From assembly GCA_934777505.1 (NCBI GenBank), contig CAKVNM010000001.1, forward strand, positions 1-64,000: a stretch of 64,000 nt of DNA, in the 5' to 3' direction. Below, in pieces: positions 59,999 through 64,000 of the stretch. Position 1 is the first letter of the stretch, and every line of letters begins with the position of its first letter. The notes beneath the pieces were generated by a model. That model saw only the letters and a program-made list of their open reading frames with translations. It searched no databases and was not told where the DNA came from. The position numbers were made by a program, and so were the translations under genes. Origin of the DNA: an uncultured Clostridia bacterium. Its GTDB lineage: Bacteria > Bacillota > Clostridia > Christensenellales > UBA1242.

Positions 59999-60646
59999 AT
60001 GATTACTATTAGAAATTTAAAAGTTTCATTCACAAAGGAATATGACGCACTTCACGATGTTAACTTAACAGTGAACGATGGCGAAAAGATTGCGATTGTT
60101 GGTGATAGCGACAGCGGAAAAACAACACTTTTAAGAAGCATTGCAGGACTTCAAAGTTTTGCTGAGGGCGAGATTTTTATTGGCACTCAGCCAATTCAAA
60201 AAGTCAACTTTAAGCAAGATGTTTCGCTTGGCTACATTCCAAAAGTGCCTGTTTTCAAAAACAAAAAAACAGTTATCGAAAATCTTAGATATGTTCTAAA
60301 AATCAGGGGCTACGACCAAGCAAGTATGTCGTTCAAAGTTATCACAGCACTTAAAATGTTTGGAATTGATAGCCTTAAAAACATTCCAGTTGAAAGTTTG
60401 ACTTATCATCAAAAAATGCTTGTTCAACTTGCCCGTGTTAGCATGAGAAAGGTTGATATTGTTTTGATTGATAACATTGCAAAAAATGCGATTGGGGAAG
60501 ACAAGCAAAAGGTTATCGAAGGAATTAAAACTTTGATGGAACTAAACCCAGACGCAACTTTTATTATGACCACAGACAGTGAAAAAATTGCAAAAGAATT
60601 GCAATTAAAAATCGTTAAAATAAAACTTGGAACTATCGTTGAATAG
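59999..60646 (+). CDS. Degenerate ABC ATPase-like protein
   Basis: A 215-residue ABC-fold protein with a usable Walker A (GDSDSGKTT, about 37-45), but the signature LSGGQ reads LTYHQ, the Walker B pair Asp-Glu reads Asp-Asn (IVLIDNIAK) and the H-loop His is Asp (MTTDSE). It could bind ATP but should not hydrolyse it in the normal way. No permease is adjacent. It may be a regulator or scaffold rather than a transporter part. AAGG lies 7 nt before the ATG. Its terminator overlaps the end of the convergent gene. Confidence 0.75.
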   Translation: MITIRNLKVSFTKEYDALHDVNLTVNDGEKIAIVGDSDSGKTTLLRSIAGLQSFAEGEIFIGTQPIQKVNFKQDVSLGYIPKVPVFKNKKTVIENLRYVLKIRGYDQASMSFKVITALKMFGIDSLKNIPVESLTYHQKMLVQLARVSMRKVDIVLIDNIAKNAIGEDKQKVIEGIKTLMELNPDATFIMTTDSEKIAKELQLKIVKIKLGTIVE

Positions 60647-61087
60647 TTAACTATCGGCTCTTGTTAAGGAGTCGATTTTTTTTGCACTTGTTGATGGATT
60701 TTTCTTGGACTGCATGGAACTAATTAGTGGCAAAAGTTGAGAAAGCACATTTGCGTTTTGACCGTTATTTTCGCCGTTTTGCATTAGTTTTGGTAGTAAC
60801 TCCATAATGTTGCCGTTTGAACCTTTGTTCATGCTGGTTAGTAGTGGCAATAGCGAAGAAATTGCACCCAAGTTTAGTCCTAATCCATTTTGCATAGGGC
60901 TATTTAGAATGTTTGCGTTCATGCTTTCTTGTGGTTGATTTTGACCAAAATGATTGGCTCTGTTGTAGTTTTCTTGCATTTGGTCGAGCATGGTTTGATT
61001 GGTCTTTAAAAACTTAACAGTCTGTTTTCGGGTGTTATTTCCAATAATGGTTCTGCCACTTTCGATTGTCACTTTGTTTTCGTTCAT
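60647..61087 (-). CDS. Asn/Gln-rich hypothetical protein
   Basis: The start at 61087 (MNENKVTIESGRT) gives 146 residues; AAGGAA lies 7 nt upstream, whereas the longer frame adds a hydrophobic stretch that overlaps the divergent gene. The first 45 residues look folded (IGNNTRKQTVKFLKTNQTMLDQMQ). The rest is low-complexity Asn, Gln, Leu and Ser with two similar segments (AISSLLPLLTSM and LSQLLPLISSM). No recognised family. Its stop is adjacent to the convergent ABC-like gene's stop. Confidence 0.6.
   Translation of the reverse strand: MNENKVTIESGRTIIGNNTRKQTVKFLKTNQTMLDQMQENYNRANHFGQNQPQESMNANILNSPMQNGLGLNLGAISSLLPLLTSMNKGSNGNIMELLPKLMQNGENNGQNANVLSQLLPLISSMQSKKNPSTSAKKIDSLTRADS
60652..60682 (+). 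terminator. Terminator of the degenerate ABC gene
   Basis: ATCGgCTC/GAGtCGAT hairpin and eight T; it lies within the 3' coding end of the minus-strand gene. Confidence 0.65.
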
Positions 61088-61165
61088 ACAAAAATTCCTT
61101 TTTAAATTATCAATTATATATATGTTTTCATATAATAAATTAGTTAAAAAAAGGAGATTAAAGTT

Positions 61166-61447
61166 TTGGATTTTAAAAATTATTGCAACAATAACGAGCA
61201 AGAAAACAAAAGCGTACATATTAATTCCAGCAAAGAATTTAATTCTAACGCCGAAGAAATTATAAACAAATATTCTTCATATTCTAACAGCGAACTCATG
61301 GACGAACTAATAAAGCAGACCAACGAAAAAAAGAAAAATGGCAGTTTGGACGCACAAAAAATGGAGCAGATGTATCAAACAATCTACAATGTTATTCCGC
61401 CAGAAAAAAGACAAAATTTGGACGAAATTTTTAGAAGGTTGAGATGA
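61166..61447 (+). CDS. Small hypothetical protein, TTG start
   Basis: A 93-residue protein starting at TTG 61166, 8 nt after AAAGGAGA. The N-terminal 35 residues are Asn/Ser/Glu-rich; the rest is helical and conserved-looking (YSNSELMDELIKQTNEKK, then LDAQKMEQMYQTIYNVIPPE). Its stop overlaps the protease start (ATGA), so the two are translated together. No recognised family; a partner or substrate of the protease is possible. Confidence 0.65.
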   Translation: MDFKNYCNNNEQENKSVHINSSKEFNSNAEEIINKYSSYSNSELMDELIKQTNEKKKNGSLDAQKMEQMYQTIYNVIPPEKRQNLDEIFRRLR

Positions 61448-62601
61448 TTAGGCGTAAAATAGACCCATCGCTTCTTAGCCATGTTAGTTCGCAGTCGCTT
61501 GTTAAACAAAATGTTGATTGCTTGGTTTATAGCAACAATTTTTTGCGTACAAAAAAGTATTTGGATAGTTTAAATCATTGCAAAGTTTTTGCAGAACTCC
61601 CGTTTATTAACGCTTTTGCCGTAAATATTTGTCCTGAAAAACTTGGAATTATGTCGTCCATAAAACATATCAACTACATAACAAGTCAAGCCAAAGTTTT
61701 TGCACAAGTCAATGTTGCAAAAGATATTATGAATGTTAAACTTTTGCATAACGAAGGACTTAGTGGCAAAGGTGTTACGGTGGCGTTTATCGACACAGGC
61801 GTTTGCTCGCACATAGATTTTGTCGTGCCAAAAAACAGACTCATGATTTTCAAAGACTTTGTAAACTTCAAACAGCAAGCGTATGACGACAACGGACACG
61901 GCTCTTTTGTGGCTTCTGTTGCGGTGGGCAATGGAATGTGTAGCGCAAAAAAGTACTCAGGTGTTGCTCCAAAAGCAGACATAATCTCGCTTAAAGCACT
62001 GGATAAAAACGGCGAAACTGGTGCGTTTACAATTCTCGAAGCAATGCAGTGGATTCACGAAAACCACAAGCGATATAACATCAAAGTTGTGTGCATGAGT
62101 TTTGGAAGTCAGCCAATGCAGTCCAGTGACCCATTGACTCGTGGAGCAGAAGTTTTGTGGGACGATGGTATTGTTGTGGTTGCGGCAGCGGGCAACAGTG
62201 GCCCAGATGTTTCAACAATCAAAAGCCCTGGGGTCAGCACAAAAATAATCACAGTTGGAGCGTTAAACGACAAGCGAAATTTGGAAACCGAAACTTATGA
62301 CGAAAAATCGTTTGAAGTTGCTGACTTTTCTTCTCGTGGACCTGCTTTTAATTTCTACAAGCCAGACCTTATCGCAAGCGGTGTTAACCTAACTTGCTGT
62401 TCCAACAAGCCAAACGAACTCTATACAAAAATGAGTGGCACAAGCGTTGCAACGCCACTTATTGCGGGACTTTGTGCTTTGATAGTTGAAAAATTCCCAA
62501 CAATCAGTCCTGTTGAAGTTAAAAGCATGATTTTGAACGGTTGCAAAAAAATCACTGGCGACCGAAACACCGAAGGCTATGGCTATTTTAGGATAGAGTA
62601 A
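61444..62601 (+). CDS. Subtilisin-like serine protease (S8), cytosolic AprX type
   Basis: A 385-residue S8 peptidase with the complete catalytic triad: Asp in AFIDTGVCSH (about 117), His in DNGHGSFVASVA (about 153) and Ser in MSGTSVATPLIAG (about 337). The oxyanion Asn is in AAAGNSGPD. There is no signal peptide, only a folded N-terminal extension (about 1-100) that could be a propeptide, so it looks intracellular, like AprX/IspA. It overlaps the preceding small gene by four bases. In Clostridia such proteases are often linked to sporulation, but that is inference. Confidence 0.9.
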   Translation: MIRRKIDPSLLSHVSSQSLVKQNVDCLVYSNNFLRTKKYLDSLNHCKVFAELPFINAFAVNICPEKLGIMSSIKHINYITSQAKVFAQVNVAKDIMNVKLLHNEGLSGKGVTVAFIDTGVCSHIDFVVPKNRLMIFKDFVNFKQQAYDDNGHGSFVASVAVGNGMCSAKKYSGVAPKADIISLKALDKNGETGAFTILEAMQWIHENHKRYNIKVVCMSFGSQPMQSSDPLTRGAEVLWDDGIVVVAAAGNSGPDVSTIKSPGVSTKIITVGALNDKRNLETETYDEKSFEVADFSSRGPAFNFYKPDLIASGVNLTCCSNKPNELYTKMSGTSVATPLIAGLCALIVEKFPTISPVEVKSMILNGCKKITGDRNTEGYGYFRIE

Positions 62602-62623
62602 AATGTTTTATATAATTCAGTAA

Positions 62624-62651
62624 AAAAGAGATGGTTTATTCCATCTCTTTT
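62624..62651. terminator. Bidirectional terminator
   Basis: AAAAGAGATGG/CCATCTCTTTT hairpin between the convergent protease and cysteine desulfurase genes; it overlaps the desulfurase's last codons. Confidence 0.75.
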
Positions 62652-63766
62652 AGTAATTTTATCAGTTTGTCAAGTTCTCGTTTTTTGTTGGTGTGACCAA
62701 TTGAAACTCTAATTGTTCCGCCAGTTTTTATCGTTCCAAGTCGTTCATGAACAAGTGGAGCGCAGTGTAGTCCGCTTCTAACACAAATGTTATGTTCGTT
62801 AAGAAAGTCCACAACTTCGCTTGGCTCATGATTTTTTATCGTGAACGAAACAACCCCATTATAGCAGTCTTTTTGTGTGCAAAGTTTGACAAAATCAAGT
62901 TTAGAGAGTTCGTCAAGCAGATATTTTGTTAGACTTTCAATCTTGCTATTAATCTTGTCAAAATGCTTTTGCACATATTTAATACCAGCCTTTAAACTAA
63001 AAATATTTGGACTAGCACCAGTGCCTGCTTCCAAACTTTCGGGTGGAGTGACGGGTGGAAGTAGCATTTCGCCATAAGTTCCAGTCCCGCCAAACTTGAT
63101 TGGCTTGATGTCAACATGACTTTGATAGCACAAAAGTCCCACGCCTTGCATGGCAAGTAGTCCTTTGTGACCCGCAACGCAAATGATGTCGATGTTGTCG
63201 TTTATCATATCAATTTTTTTGTGGCCAGCACTTTGAGCACAATCCACCATGAATAATATTTTGTGTTTTTTGCAAATTTTGCCGATTGTTTTTATGTCCT
63301 GAGTTGCACCCGTAACATTGCTTGTTTGATTGACAACAATTAGGTAGGTGTTTGGCTTGATTGCTCGTTCAATATCTTTTGGCTCAACAATTCCTTTTTC
63401 GTTGCTATTAACAATCGTGAGTGTAATTTTGCCGTCATTTTCCAATTGCTTTAAGGGGCGGGCAACCGAGTTATGCTCGTTGGAAGTGGTTATAACATTT
63501 CCGCAAGGCTTTACTGTGCCAAAAATTGCGGTGTTTAACGCTTCGGTGCAACCGCTAGTAAAAATTATATGTTCAACTGCTCCAACATTAAAAAAATCGT
63601 TGACGAGTTGCCGTGTTTCAAAAATCTCGTTGCCAGCGTTTAAACTTAGCCTGTGTGAACTTCTGCCGGGGTTGGCACAATATTTTTTTGTGAGTGCTTT
63701 AAAAACCGCCCACTTTACGCTTAGTGGCTTTTTGTTGGTCGTGCTTGCGTTGTCTAAATATATCAT
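62636..63766 (-). CDS. Cysteine desulfurase-like aminotransferase (class V)
   Basis: A 376-residue PLP enzyme. It begins IYLDNASTTNKKP, has SGCTEALNTAIFG, the PLP Lys in VAGHKGLLAMQG and the active-site Cys in RSGLHCAPLVH, and ends in the RVSIGHTN substrate-binding motif. This matches the SufS/Csd-type branch often annotated as cysteine desulfurase family protein (TIGR01977). In several Firmicutes that branch lies beside DUF3343 genes, as here. It may supply sulfur or selenium rather than Fe-S clusters in general. AGGAG precedes the ATG on the minus strand. Confidence 0.9.
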   Translation of the reverse strand: MIYLDNASTTNKKPLSVKWAVFKALTKKYCANPGRSSHRLSLNAGNEIFETRQLVNDFFNVGAVEHIIFTSGCTEALNTAIFGTVKPCGNVITTSNEHNSVARPLKQLENDGKITLTIVNSNEKGIVEPKDIERAIKPNTYLIVVNQTSNVTGATQDIKTIGKICKKHKILFMVDCAQSAGHKKIDMINDNIDIICVAGHKGLLAMQGVGLLCYQSHVDIKPIKFGGTGTYGEMLLPPVTPPESLEAGTGASPNIFSLKAGIKYVQKHFDKINSKIESLTKYLLDELSKLDFVKLCTQKDCYNGVVSFTIKNHEPSEVVDFLNEHNICVRSGLHCAPLVHERLGTIKTGGTIRVSIGHTNKKRELDKLIKLLKEME

Positions 63767-63861
63767 AATTACTCCTTAACATTTTTGTATAAAAAACTAT
63801 ATATTGTTATATGAAAGGCAAGTCGATTTTGCTTTTCATCATGCGGAGGATAATAAGTTTT

Positions 63862-64000
63862 ATGGAGTATGTTATTGCGGTTTTTTCAGTTAGGACAGAA
63901 ACACTTTTGTTCAATCAATACTTGCATAGACTTGGAATAAATAGTACAGTTATGAACACGCCGAAAGAAGCACATACTTCATGTGGAATATGTGTCAAAT
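63862..64000 (+). CDS. DUF3343 protein, partial (runs off the window)
   Basis: The first 46 residues of a small protein: EYVIAVFSVRTETLLFNQYL, then MNTPKEAHTSCGICVK, matching the DUF3343 pattern of a beta strand, a helix and a conserved TPxxxxxSCG loop whose Cys may carry sulfur or selenium. GGAGG lies 12 nt before the ATG; an in-frame ATG at 63811 would add 17 residues. It is divergent from the cysteine desulfurase gene. The stop lies beyond the window. Confidence 0.75.
   Translation, partial: MEYVIAVFSVRTETLLFNQYLHRLGINSTVMNTPKEAHTSCGICVK

Overview
The window is a low-GC, gene-dense bacterial chromosome segment that reads as an uncultured, probably gut-associated member of the Clostridia (Bacillota). 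The evidence is A/T-rich codon use, AGGAG-type ribosome sites, sporulation genes (ylbJ, yqfC, yqfD), a DUF4364 regulator, the conserved rpmF-plsX-rnc-smc-ftsY and yqzL-recO neighbourhoods, and mcsA-mcsB-clpC. TGA works as a stop codon throughout. No rRNA operon, CRISPR array, insertion sequence or prophage is visible.

Region by region. 1-8.3 kb: the GC-rich 3' end of a structured RNA, a DUF2188 membrane protein, a PflX-type radical SAM protein whose 3' end lies in a 237-bp inverted-repeat element, DegV, a SPOUT RNA methylase, a HAD phosphatase and a three-gene ABC-2 exporter. 8.5-10.8 kb: a CYTH-domain protein followed by an unusual single protein joining a viperin-like radical SAM domain to a complete LysR-type regulator. 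10.9-20.8 kb: a five-gene secreted polymorphic-toxin island (leucine-rich-repeat lipoprotein, large secreted protein, Hint-nuclease toxin, immunity protein, MacB-type ABC transporter). 21-22.6 kb: decayed MoxR/VWA genes, a tRNA-Leu(CAG), and a 21-bp direct copy of that tRNA's 3' end. 22.7-35 kb: rRNA methylase, DNA polymerase I, YkvI transporter, an NMT1-type ABC importer, a branched-polyamine-synthase-like enzyme and YlbJ. 35-51 kb: patatin, acetate kinase, rpmF, plsX, rnc, smc, ftsY, an Ogg1-type glycosylase, NfeD/FloA, yqfC, yqfD, ybeY, era, a yqzL-like gene and recO. 51-64 kb: pyruvate phosphate dikinase, a lytic transglycosylase, an MtaD-type deaminase, mcsA-mcsB-clpC, a short hibernation factor, a degenerate ABC ATPase, a subtilisin-like protease, a cysteine desulfurase and the start of a DUF3343 gene.

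Three points stand out. First, the viperin-like/LysR fusion next to a CYTH protein, which may be an uncharacterised nucleotide-linked system. Second, eight genes lack a ribosome-binding site and have a TATAAT-like -10 box exactly 6 nt before the ATG, which predicts leaderless mRNAs. Third, several core machines are reduced: ClpC lacks its middle domain and a recognisable ClpP loop, McsA and the hibernation factor are short, and ctsR, acpP and phoH are missing from their usual positions.
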